Part shown: positions 54,789 to 64,000 of the stretch, one piece after another
Layout of the letters: each line of letters starts with the position of its first letter
How positions within the stretch are numbered: the first letter of the stretch is position 1
Origin: Cryptomeria japonica
Taxonomy: Eukaryota > Streptophyta > Pinopsida > Cupressales > Cupressaceae
Direction of reading: 5' to 3'
Length of the DNA: 64,000 nucleotides
NCBI RefSeq assembly: GCF_030272615.1
Contig: NC_081412.1
Span: 691,054,083 to 691,118,082 of the forward strand
Made by a program: the position numbers and the translations under genes
The notes under the pieces: model-generated
Databases searched by the model: none
Seen by the model: the letters and a program-made list of their open reading frames with translations, nothing else
Told to the model about the DNA's origin: nothing

Positions 54789-55770
54789 ATCCAGAATCAC
54801 AACATCAACCTCATACCCCATCTCCTCTATCCATATCTTCCAGTGTTTAACTCCTTCCATTAAGGTTTCATCATTTTTTACCATAAAGCAGATCTTAGTT
54901 GAGTATTTGTCAACAATGTATTTAGGAACCCTATCTCTGGATTTCATTTCTTTCTGAAATGCCTTGAAATAACCCCAAACCTTATCATCTCACTGGCTAC
55001 CCAAGCTAGCAATAGATTGCTTCAATTGTCTACCTACCAGGATATCAAAATGCCCATTGTCTCTTTCCAAAACTGGGAGTTTCATTAAGAAAAAAATAAT
55101 TAAGAAGACAATGAGATTCCCATACCAGAATATATGCGGCATATATGCAGGAGATAGAAACATAATTGAGATGATTAGATTGAGTTAGCTTAAACCCAAT
55201 GATCATGCTGCCAAATCTAATGTCTCGATCAGTGATGGTGCTCACCCTCATCGATCGTCGGTCCGAAGTTGCACCAGTGAGTTTGTCAACTTGATCATTT
55301 GAAATATTTTTCTCCGGATGCTGACCAATCTGTGGAAAACCGGTGATGGCCCTAATGGCCTCCTTAGAGATCTTATATGGCCTGTCCAACCAAATGAACT
55401 CTCCATGAAATCTACTCAGTACATATCGGATGATCTCATCTTTGAATTCAGGGATATCAAGAATGCCAGTAAACCCTAGATCTTCAATGTGCTTATACTC
55501 GGGTTTGATCTTTCCGGATTCACCCATCAACTCGTTCATGTACATATTCTTGATGTCACTGGTACCCAAATCCTCGATGTGGCAATGAATATATGCTCTG
55601 ACATCTTCCACATAAACAACTTCCAGAACATGCAAAAATGTGCCAACCGAATCATCCAAGGTGGCAATATGTGGACATTGCTTGAAAATTGCCTTGGGAC
55701 GATCCTTAACCTTGACAACACTTAGATTTGCAATAAAAGTAGGTGCAAAGGATCATCCAGCTTCCATGAT
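54789..55770 (-). pseudogene. CopD cargo gene, N-terminal part, unknown function
   Basis: The minus-strand frame opens at an ATG near 55768 with a stop four codons in, then reads KVKDRPKAIFKQCPHIATL. It continues as the 204-residue open stretch 55659-55045: EDVRAYIHCHIEDLG, KPEYKHIEDLGFTGILDIP, RYVLSRFHGEFIWLDRPYK, EAIRAITGFPQIGQHPEK, FGSMIIGFKLTQSNHL. After a frameshift near 55090 it goes on as NGHFDILVGRQLKQSIASLG and SRDRVPKYIVDKYS to 54789, where TrgB1 cuts it. The phrase SRFHGEF...TGFP resembles the start of plant mobile or aminotransferase-like domains carried by plant transposons. That assignment is tentative. It is not a Gag, protease or polymerase. Confidence 0.5.
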
Positions 55771-56329
55771 GAAAGATGATTGCAATAAATACCTAAGAAA
55801 TGGTTGCTGGTGAATAACCCTAAATAATTCTTCTGAGTGTTGGTGGAATTGCTGAAGAAGATATCTGATCACTCTGAATCACCTTAGACTTGCTTTGTAT
55901 CGCTCTTAATCGCTCTGAATGCAAGGTGATAAAAAATGAAGTGGATTCAACCTTTTAACCTTCAAGAAACCCTAATCTGTCATTGATATTAATGACTCTC
56001 GGTGGAACATACTGGATCTCGGTCGGACATCTCCATACTGGATAAACCTTTTCCAATGTCTAGAACTTCTTTCAGAACTCCTTCCCAGGGCTTATGCAAT
56101 ATTTTCATGAATTTTTCCTACCCCTAAGGAATTTGCCTCAATTACCGGAGGAGCTTCCTGTCGGTGCAAGAGAAATCTCCTCTATCGGTTGAGTAACTAA
56201 AGCAATTCCATCTGTTGATTGATCATTTGACTTCCTGGCCCATTTCTTGGTATGATCTTGTCAGATTTCATTGATCTTCTCTTTCCCTCTATCATTTGAT
56301 CCATCATTACTAACCGATGGATTTTTGCT

Positions 56330-57327
56330 TCTACAAAACTTAGCTATGTGTACAATCTTGTTGCATGCATAACATGTAACATTGTTCTTTTGAATTGCTT
56401 TTCTATAACCAATATAATTTCTTGACCTGCACTAATTAGCCATATGTCCAAATTTTCCACATGCATGACATTTTATGTTCATTCTACAATCTTCTATCTT
56501 ATAACCATACTTATTACATTTAGAACATTGACCAGGAGTGGAATTATAGTTCTGATTTTCTCTATTTCTACATTGCCTAGCCATATGACCAAATTTATTA
56601 CAAACAAAGCATCTACCATTAAATTTGTAAGCATTAAGTTGCCTTACCGGTGTCTTCTAGTTTTGAACTTCATTTTCAATATCGAAGCTTTGACCTTGTT
56701 CAAATCCAAGTTCACTGGAATCTCCATTTTGTCTTTGGCTTTTCAATAATTCATCTAGTTGTGCTAAACTAACCTTGAATTTGTCCTTGTACTCACTTGC
56801 AATAGCCAAATCATCTCTTAGGATTATCATATGTCTTTCAAGTTCTTGTTCATTTCTTTGGGATTGTGCTAATTTTGTTCTCAACATATCATTTTCATGA
56901 GCCAACCGAATGCATTCTTCATATCTGTCTTTTAGAGATCTCCCAAGGTTTTCTTCACTCATCTTCTGGTCTTCAATCTCCTTTGACATCCTCATAGTTA
57001 GGGATTGCATTTCATTCCTCATGACAACATTCTCCTAACTCAGCTTCTAACATTTTTCATTAAGGGCATCTTTCTCTTCATTATCCTAATTTTGCAGAAG
57101 TTCCTTCCTCCTAGCTTGAACAGATGACAGCCTCTCCTGTAGGATAAGAATGAATTCATTTATAGAATTTAATTCATCTTGAAACTTCAAATTCTTCATC
57201 CTTTCAGCGTCATAATCTTCAAGTTCTACCTCAATTTGCTTCTCCATACTCATTTCCATGGATTCCGAATTCAGGATCACCCTCAAGGTATTATACTTCC
57301 TCCGAGGCACAAGGCTCTGATACCAAT
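56330..57327 (-). pseudogene. CopD Gag-like coiled coil and zinc knuckles
   Basis: On the minus strand, from just after the primer site, a long coiled coil is readable at 57250-56657 (SMEKQIEVELEDYDAERM, then MSKEIEDQKMSEENLGRSL). Next come four knuckle-like units at about 56625-56330. CFVCNKFGHMARQC is intact CCHC; the second, CSKCNKYGYKIEDC, has lost its His; the third, CHACGKFGHMAN..C, is broken by a stop; the last reads CYACNKIVHIAKFC. Copia Gag usually has one or two knuckles after an N-terminal domain, and that domain is absent here. Stops occur throughout. From 55771 to 56330 only fragmentary coding sequence is seen. Confidence 0.6.
57313..57325 (-). other. CopD primer-binding site, initiator tRNA-Met
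   Basis: The minus strand reads TGGTATCAGAGCC two bases inside the LTR, the classic plant iMet primer site. Confidence 0.9.
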
Positions 57328-58272
57328 TTTTGGAATCCAAGAACACTGAGAGGGGGGGTGAATCTTCTACCAGAATGTTCAATTTTAAACCTATTATAAC
57401 ATGCATTCGTCAACCGGTAAACTGGTACATATATAATTGAAAGAAGTAAAGCAATCAATGAACCAATCACACAAATGAATACCATAACACAGAGAATTTA
57501 TGCATGGAAAACCTCAAAGACAAAAAACCACGATGGGATTTGTGACCCACAATATCAATCCACTGTCCATTTGAAAATATAATAGATAATATGGGGGCCT
57601 GCACATGTAGGAAGGCTTACTTCCTAGAGAACACTGCTCAACACAAAGGAGTCTCATTGACTAAAATCACTTTGAATAAGAAAACATAAAACTAAACTCA
57701 TTTAATGCATCTTCTATGCCTGACTGAGTTGTGGTTCAAGCTCTGATTGTTCCAGTTCTAAAACCCTTAAACCCTTACCGGAATAACCTTCGCTTTGTGA
57801 GCGCATCCAAAATCATCTACATATTATTACAGAATATCGACCTCTTACAAATGACCTCATATACATGATATTCGCATTACTAACATCACCACTTACTCGT
57901 ATCTCAAAATGATTTAATAATTGACCTATATACCCTTACAATCCTTCATGACTCATGTCGGCTTTCATAAACAATACAAAAATTATTATACATGTCGGCT
58001 CATTACATATATACATAAATAACAAAATGAATTACCGATTGTCGGATCTCCCAATGATGTCAACCTCCTATACCGGTACCATGCTTGTCAGCTATTATCC
58101 TTTCTTGATCTACAAATCATGTTAGCCTTTAATGTCGATACCCATAGAGTCCTTCTTATCAGTGAAGATACCTGTCGGTGCCAGTGAAGTGTCAAACCAA
58201 AGAATGAAGCCCAAACATGTTGCCATCAATGAAAATATATGAAACCAATCAAACGAGTGTCAATTACCAATA
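57328..58272 (-). repeat. CopD 5' LTR
   Basis: 945 bp. The ends have decayed (TTTTGG for TGTTGG, CCAATA for CCAACA) but the body aligns with 31734-32684. The right flank GAATA is the mutated second copy of target GATAA. Confidence 0.9.
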
Positions 58273-60210
58273 GAATACTTATGGGAGGATTGCAATGATG
58301 AATTTGAAGTAAGGAGAAGAATATTTTCTACGTTCACAATGGATCGGATCAGTACCTTTCAGCTCAAAATGAATGTAGTAGGGGTTTTAGATAATGGTGA
58401 GGATTTGATTGATTTGTAGTATGCTGAGAAGGTACAGGGTTCCCCAATTTCAAAAATAGAATGGGATAAGAAAGAGGAGGATCAAATCCAAATGATAAAA
58501 TTCCCTGTTATTCGCAGGACTGAGTAGTGGTTGTAGAAACAAAGACTTGGGAAGTTAGTGATCAAAGATTCTCTTGTTCTAGTTCAAAATGTTTTGTCTA
58601 ATAAATCCATTAAAACTTGTGTTGCAGGTGGCACCAAAGTTAAAGTTGAGGCAGATGCTACTAAAAGTTTGAAGAAATCCCTTATAAGCCAACTTCCAAC
58701 TCGTATCACCAAATGAAGAACCAAAACCAAAGGCAAAAAGCTACCTGAAAGCACAGTAGTGGTTGATTTAGAAGGGTCCTCAGAGGCTGGGAATATAATA
58801 GCAAAGCAGAACATTGAGATGCCCACCGTAGAAGTTGGTGATACTAAGATGCCTAAGGAAGAAGAAGTAGATATTGAAGGTTCATTTATCTTAGCAAATG
58901 ATGGTGTTGAACAATACCAAACAAAGAAGGATGCAGGTTCTAGCACTCCTCATTGGTAAGAAACCGCTCTTAGTAGTAAAAAGATAAATGTGGTTCCTGT
59001 TTCAATTCCCATTGAGGATATGGTCAATAAATGTTTCGGAAGAACTCCAAAATCTAAAAAGCTTAAAATTGTTTCCAAAATGGATTTTGACCTAGATATT
59101 GGCAATTGGACTACTAAAATAGCATGTCCTATTTCAAATAAAGAGGAAGAAAATCCTTCATTAAAGGATTTAACCATTGAGAAGATTAATTTAGGGGCTG
59201 GATCACGGGTAGTTGATGTACACCATTTGGAAGCTTCTACAAAAAGAATAATAAGTAGAACCTAGAAGGACGAAAGGGATAAACAAGATCTCAAGGAGAC
59301 ACCTAGACATATGGCTGAGTATATAGATTTTATTCAAAATCCCAATCCCCAACCAATTTCACAGCTACCCACGTCAGTTGATCCTAAGTCACCTGCTTGT
59401 CAAAATCTCCTGGGTCAAATTCAAAAGAGAAAGATGGTGATATAAGTTTTTCTGGAGTGGTTAGATGGGATTACTCAATCTGGCACATAGTTCTTCAAGA
59501 ACCTGAGCAAAGTATTTGAAAATGCCATAACCATAATGAGAGAGTTGGGAACAAAAATTGCTAATTGGAAAAAGGATGAAACAAAGTGGATAGTTGTGGT
59601 GGCTCAAATGAATGATGTGCAAAGTTATGGCATTATGAAGTTTTTGTCAGAAAAACCTATGCAGGCTTGGATGATAATATTCTCTATGTGTGCAAGAAGA
59701 GCATTGAGTGGCGTAACTTTATTGTGAAGCAAGGATGTGAAGAGTCCACCAAACTGTGAAGTGAGTTAGTTCAACTCATTTTATCCATGCAGAATGACTT
59801 AAAATGCATAGGAATCAAATTTTTGAAGGAGGATGGGAAAGCAATAGAGAGCCTAGAAGTTATCGCCCAATCCTTCAAAGGAAAAATTAATTATGTTAGA
59901 GAAGCAAAAACTCTAACGACAAATTATTTCTCAACAGTGGCAAAAATTGAGTCCCTACATTTTATGTGCATAGGACACCTGGGTAGTCACGTGGATATTG
60001 TGGCCCAAGTCCGGCGAGACAAGGAAGTGTGGCAACAAAGGATTTCTCATATCGGACTCCCAAACCATGTTGTTATACAAGGTTTTTCAGCTGCTCATCT
60101 GGATTGAAAATGTGCTACCATTGCAGTGCAAAATCAGCCCAAGGATCTCACTCCATAGCTTCAATCACGGTCATGCAGGCCCTCTAAAGTTATTTGATGA
60201 TGAATTTTAG
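58273..60210 (+). pseudogene. LTR-encoded ORF, copy 2 part 2, C-terminal half
   Basis: Blocks matching copies 0 and 1: EEEVDIEGSFILANDGV and TPHW at 58759-58959, VSIPIEDMVNKCFGRTPKS at 58990-59265, MRELGTKIANWKKDETKW and MNDVQSYGIMKFLSEKPMQ at 59536-59727, and an almost unbroken C-terminus at 59787-60107 (KCIGIKFLKEDGKAIESLE, VAKIESLHFM, FSAAHLD). Stops and frameshifts separate the blocks. The end of the protein near 60105 agrees with the end of the equivalent block in LTR0 at 3230, except that LTR0 has an extra acidic tail. Function unknown. Confidence 0.6.
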
Positions 60211-60903
60211 GATAGTTTCTAGAGATTAGTTTTCTGGTTATGTTTCAAAAATTGAATCTTGACTCAGGGGTAGAGTTATGTAACTCTGTGTTTCCCTAAA
60301 CTATAGTTAGCTGGTCTGTGGCTATATATATGTTTTTAAAGGACTATGTGTGGTCCGATAATTTTTGGCTTTTAGACTTGATATACTTTGTTTTACGGTT
60401 GCATAATATTTTTAAAAGAAAACACTCATTTATCTGTGAATGAATGAAAGTGAATATGTTGGAGTTTCAAATCTATGTGTTTGATGAATGAAATTGAATT
60501 TCTGTTGGAGTTCATTTCTGTCAAATTAGTCTCTTGTTTCTTTAAGGAGTATTATGCAATTGATGGAATTTAGTTTGAAAGTTCCTTTTGAATGAAATGG
60601 TACGAGACATAACAAAGTCTGTGAGATTTGTCATTTAAGAATTATATTTCTACATATTGCATTTATAGCATAGTGATGTGTAAATGTGGAAATGCCTTTG
60701 GTACTTTCTGGTTAAAAGTATATGCATAGTTTATTTTCTTGTTTCCATTCATTGAAATTCTAAGAGGGAGTTGTACCTCAAAAAAAATCAGAGGGAAACT
60801 TTCATAAGTTTACCCAACTATTTGGTTACTATTTTATTCTTTAAAGGGGTAATAGAATTGTAATTATTTCATTTTCATCAAGGGACAAATTTGTTAACCA
60901 ACA
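58273..60903 (+). repeat. GypC 3' LTR, right part
   Basis: It continues the LTR interrupted at 31733 and aligns with 4736-7709 minus the solo LTR. It ends ACCAACA at 60903, then TAGTC (putative target duplication; its partner is outside the window) and minus-strand copia integrase. 60211-60903 is non-coding. Confidence 0.85.
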
Positions 60904-62708
60904 TAGTCCAATCTCGTTCTCAACCATAGCTTTGAAAATATTGAACTTCTCCAATGCTTAATATTTCACCCTTAAGAAGGTAACCCACATCATCCTTGAA
61001 TAATCATTAATCAACAACATGAAATACCTGTCACCCTGCAAGCTTCTCACTCTAGAAGGACTACACATATTAGTATGCACAAGATCCAATAATCCATTAG
61101 AACTATATTGTATTCTCTTGAAAGTAACTCTTGTCTACTTCCCTAATTGACATTCCTTACATACCATATTAGTAGGCTTTACCAACTTAGGCAGATCTCT
61201 TACTACTTGAGTAGAACTTATCTTAACCATACAATCAAATTTCACATGACACATCCTTCTATGTCATAACCAACCTTCATCAACCTGAGCAATTAAACAA
61301 CTTCTACCACCAGCATTCAAGTGAAAGATATTTCTTTTAGTATTAGTACTTGATGCAATCTCAATTCTAGATCCACTCAAGATCTTACACTTGTCATTCT
61401 TGAATTGCAAATAATATCCCTTGTCAACCATTTTTCCAACACTCAAAATATTATTCTTTAGACCTTCAACATATAAGGCATCATCAGTATTATGCTTACC
61501 ATCAAGAGAAATAGAGCCTCTACCATGGATTATACCATCTTTGTCATCACCAAATCTTACTACACCACCATCATACTTTTCCATACTCACAAGCTTACTC
61601 TTATCACCTGACATATGATGAGAGTAGCCACTATCAATAACCCATTCATCTTTCTCTTCAACTTTAGTAGCCAATGCTTTCTCCTCATTAATGCAACTAG
61701 TAGAATCAATAGTAATCGGATCATCTTCCTTGATAGCAATAAACACCCTTTCATCTTTTGAATTTCCTTTCTTAGACTCATCATCTATCACACCTTCATC
61801 AGTAGCATAATAACACTTCTTCTAATACTTAGGCTTGTAAGACTTAAATGGTTTCTTAGGAACTCTTTCTGGACACCTTGAAGCAAAATGTCCTATCTTA
61901 TTACATGAAAAGCATTTAAGAGGAAATTTAACTTCATACTTACCGACACCTTTAGGCAATCTTTTGGCAATCAAGGCTTCATTCTCCTCAAGATCTTTTT
62001 ATTCTTCTTCAAGTTCTCTCATCTCTTTCTCATATTTGGACACCCTTGTAGAACTTTCTCCCAAATCATACTTCTGCTTCCTAGAAATAGTAGCTTTGAA
62101 TGCAAATTTAGACTCAGGAAGAGATTCACCAAAATTTCTCAACACAAAGGCAACAAGCTTTCCAATCAGCATGTCTCTAGTCACATCAATCACCATCCAT
62201 ATCTCCTCAATAGAAACAACTTTATGTTTGTAAGCAAGAGGCAAGGATATTAACACCTTAGCTACAATCTCTGACTCTTCCAACACTCCACCAGCACATC
62301 TGATATTCAACACAAGCTCATTCACTTTCTGCATAAAGAAGCTAATGTTCTCATCTTCGCCCATTATCAACATCTCATACTTTCCCTTCAATCTCTACAA
62401 CTTAGAAACTTTCACATGACTATCACCTTCATACAAAGTCCCAAGCTTCTTCTAGATCTCATGAGCGGTCTGCAAATCTATCATATTAGTCATCTCAGAG
62501 TTAGTCAAGGAATTCAAAAATGCTTCCTTCGCCCTAATATTGAATTCAACTTCCTTTATCTCATCCGGGGAACATTATACACATTCTTAGTAATCTTCTA
62601 GTAATCTTCACCGATGCATCTCAAGTGACACTCCATCCGGTCCTTCCATAGAGAGTAATTTGTTTCATCAAATATTGGACTATCCTTATTGTAGATATAG
62701 GTTTCCAT
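60904..62708 (-). pseudogene. CopE Ty1/copia gag, protease and start of integrase
   Basis: The minus-strand frame opens at ATG 62708 (METYIYNKDSPIFDETNYS). Gag core at 62391-61999 (FFMQKVNELVLNIRCAGG, KVLISLPLAYKHKV), CCHC knuckle CFSCNKIGHFASRC near 61890, protease at 61650-61590 with WVIDSGYSHHMSG (DSG intact), then the GAG-pre-integrase HHCC region (HRRMCHVKFD, VCKECQLGK) near 61265-61130, and the start of INT. The first catalytic Asp reads Asn (LVHTN). A frameshift near 62570 and at least five stops inactivate it. GypC's LTR cuts it at 60904. Oldest layer in the window. Confidence 0.9.
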
Positions 62709-62747
62709 CCTAGATCACCTCAAGTAGCCAAGCTTCTTCCGAAGGAA

Positions 62748-62762
62748 CTATCTTTGATACCA
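62748..62762 (-). other. CopE primer-binding site, initiator tRNA-Met
   Basis: The minus strand reads TGGTATCAAAGATAG, the iMet site with decay after position 8, two bases inside the LTR at 62765. Confidence 0.75.
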
Positions 62763-62764
62763 AT

Positions 62765-64000
62765 TGTTGGCAACAAGGAAGCAAACTGAGAAGGGGGTGA
62801 ATCACTTTGCACAAAAACTTTACTTATCTTAAACTCAAATTCAGATCTAATAATTAACAATGAAAGCATAAATCAACACCACATCAATAACACACATAAC
62901 ACCAAGATTTTTGATGTGGAAAACCCAGTTAAGGGAAAAACCATGGTGGGAACCTACCCACAATGAGATGATACCCTGTTAGAAGTATATGAAATATTAC
63001 AATGGGGAATGCACATGCATTCAAGCACATTGCCTAGAGCTCACTGCTTGAACACAATAGCAGCAAGGGCTACAACCCTGAGGAAAACTCATAGTCTTAT
63101 AAAAAGATTCGGATTACAATCGGAAGATCATGAACTAATACAACGACATCTCCTTATGTCTGGTTATAGTTCTGATTAAGCTCATATACTTCTTTGCTAC
63201 ACTTCTTCACACTTATTCTCTGTTATTGAAAGATTAAAGCATTATTCGCACATTACGCACACTCGTTGATATCATAGATACATCTGCAACAAGATATTAC
63301 ACCATTTTATACATATCATCAACCTATATTTCAAGGTTGGCTCAACCCACAACACAAATTATAAAATATAACCATACTCACTACAATAACACATGCAGAC
63401 CAAAGCAATGTCAGCTAAGACATAGTCTGGGACCAAATCAACTCCTCGAACACAAAACACCTCCAAGAATTATGCCTCAAACAACTGCAACATGCTACAA
63501 TATTTATGAATGTCTCATAACACAAAAAAAACCATCAGATCAAGAAAATAATCAATAAGGCACACAACGATCAATGTAGACCAATAAAATGGATAGAACA
63601 CAATCTAGAAACATCCACAAGCAACGTGAATTACCATAACATTACCACTTACTATAATTATCATTACCATTATACCGAACCTTAAGAACACTCATTGAAC
63701 TGACTGACAAATTGAAAAATTCACTTGTGGACCTCCAAATCACGAACCACTTGAATTGAAGACACACCAGAATGTCCCAAACACATTGCCAAATCCACAA
63801 ACCAAGATATTGCAATCCCAAAGCAATGCGAGAAAAATCTAGAACACTAAACAACTTGAACAACTAAAAAAACAACCTAAATACCAGACCTCATAACTCG
63901 ACCAAATCACCATGCGGACCAAGGAAACTTCTGCTGAATCAAACTTCTGCTGAATCAACTAGAGATACTTATCATAAAACCCTTTAATCCACAACAACTC
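62765..64000 (-). repeat. CopE 5' LTR, outer end not resolved
   Basis: On the plus strand it starts TGTTGGCAACAAGG right after the primer site. The section from about 62930 to 63070 (GGGAAAAACCATGGTGGGA, then GCACATGCA and CACTGCT) resembles the corresponding part of the CopD LTRs. A possible outer end is CACAACA near 63996, but without the second LTR or a duplication it cannot be fixed. No gene lies in this stretch. Confidence 0.65.

Larger units (their letters stand above)
31734..58272 (-). mobile_element. CopD: copia-type LTR element without pol, host of TrgB1
   Basis: The LTRs at 31734-32684 and 57328-58272 open TGTTGG and close CCAACA on the plus strand (decayed to TTTTGG and CCAATA in one copy). 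The flanks GACAA and GAATA match the target GATAA, which is still intact in the 5' LTR copy of GypC near 4735. An initiator tRNA-Met primer site sits inside the high-coordinate LTR and a polypurine tract inside the low-coordinate one, giving minus orientation. Without TrgB1 the element is about 11 kb. The interior has Gag-like coiled coil and zinc knuckles plus a multi-part non-pol gene. I found no integrase, RT or RNase H, so it is a non-autonomous carrier. Confidence 0.85.

Noticed and set aside
63642-63863. Small minus-strand open frame at the window's right end
   Set aside because: It lies within the presumed CopE LTR and has no recognisable similarity.

Overview
The window reads as intergenic chromatin of a seed plant with a very large, repeat-filled genome. 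I found no host single-copy gene. Everything I can assign is LTR-retrotransposon sequence: plant-type Ty3/gypsy of the Tat lineage (Gag, PR, RT, RNase H, a second archaeal-type RNase H, INT), Ty1/copia gag-protease-integrase, and primer sites for plant tRNA-Trp, tRNA-Arg and initiator tRNA-Met. Depth of nesting and element style suggest a conifer or other gymnosperm; that is inference, and the species cannot be read from the sequence.

Layout, outermost first (names are local). CopE: a decayed minus-strand Ty1/copia element, 60904-64000, is the oldest visible layer. GypC: a large decayed plus-strand gypsy element sits in CopE's integrase. It runs from its 5' LTR (4175-7709, left part missing) through primer site, gag, protease, RNase H, RT and INT to a 3' LTR that ends at 60903. 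Its LTRs are over 3 kb and carry a broken open reading frame. Inserted into GypC are four things. (1) The right part of another LTR of the same broad type (LTR0, 1795-4174), itself hit by the end of a plus-strand TrgB element (TrgB0, 1-1794). (2) A 338-bp solo LTR (7272-7609, target duplication ATAAG). (3) TatA (9707-25557, target duplication GATAC), a 15.85-kb Tat element with an uninterrupted polyprotein and almost identical LTRs. (4) CopD (31734-58272, minus), with copia-type LTRs but no pol.

CopD contains TrgB1 (39270-54788, minus, target duplication ATCCA), and TrgB1 contains TrgB2 (44261-51877, minus, target duplication CTAGC) inside its own gag. TrgB elements encode only Gag plus a protease-like domain. 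They share the tRNA-Trp primer site and Gag/PR homology with TatA, so they look like non-autonomous relatives that would need Tat enzymes in trans.

Relative ages: TatA is the youngest (one LTR difference seen in 1,730 positions, intact ORF). TrgB2 is younger than TrgB1, which is younger than CopD, which is younger than GypC, which is younger than CopE. Most interesting are the ORF family carried inside GypC-type LTRs, the upstream position of the archaeal-type RNase H in GypC, the non-pol, possibly intron-containing gene inside CopD, and two families of conserved hairpins in TrgB.
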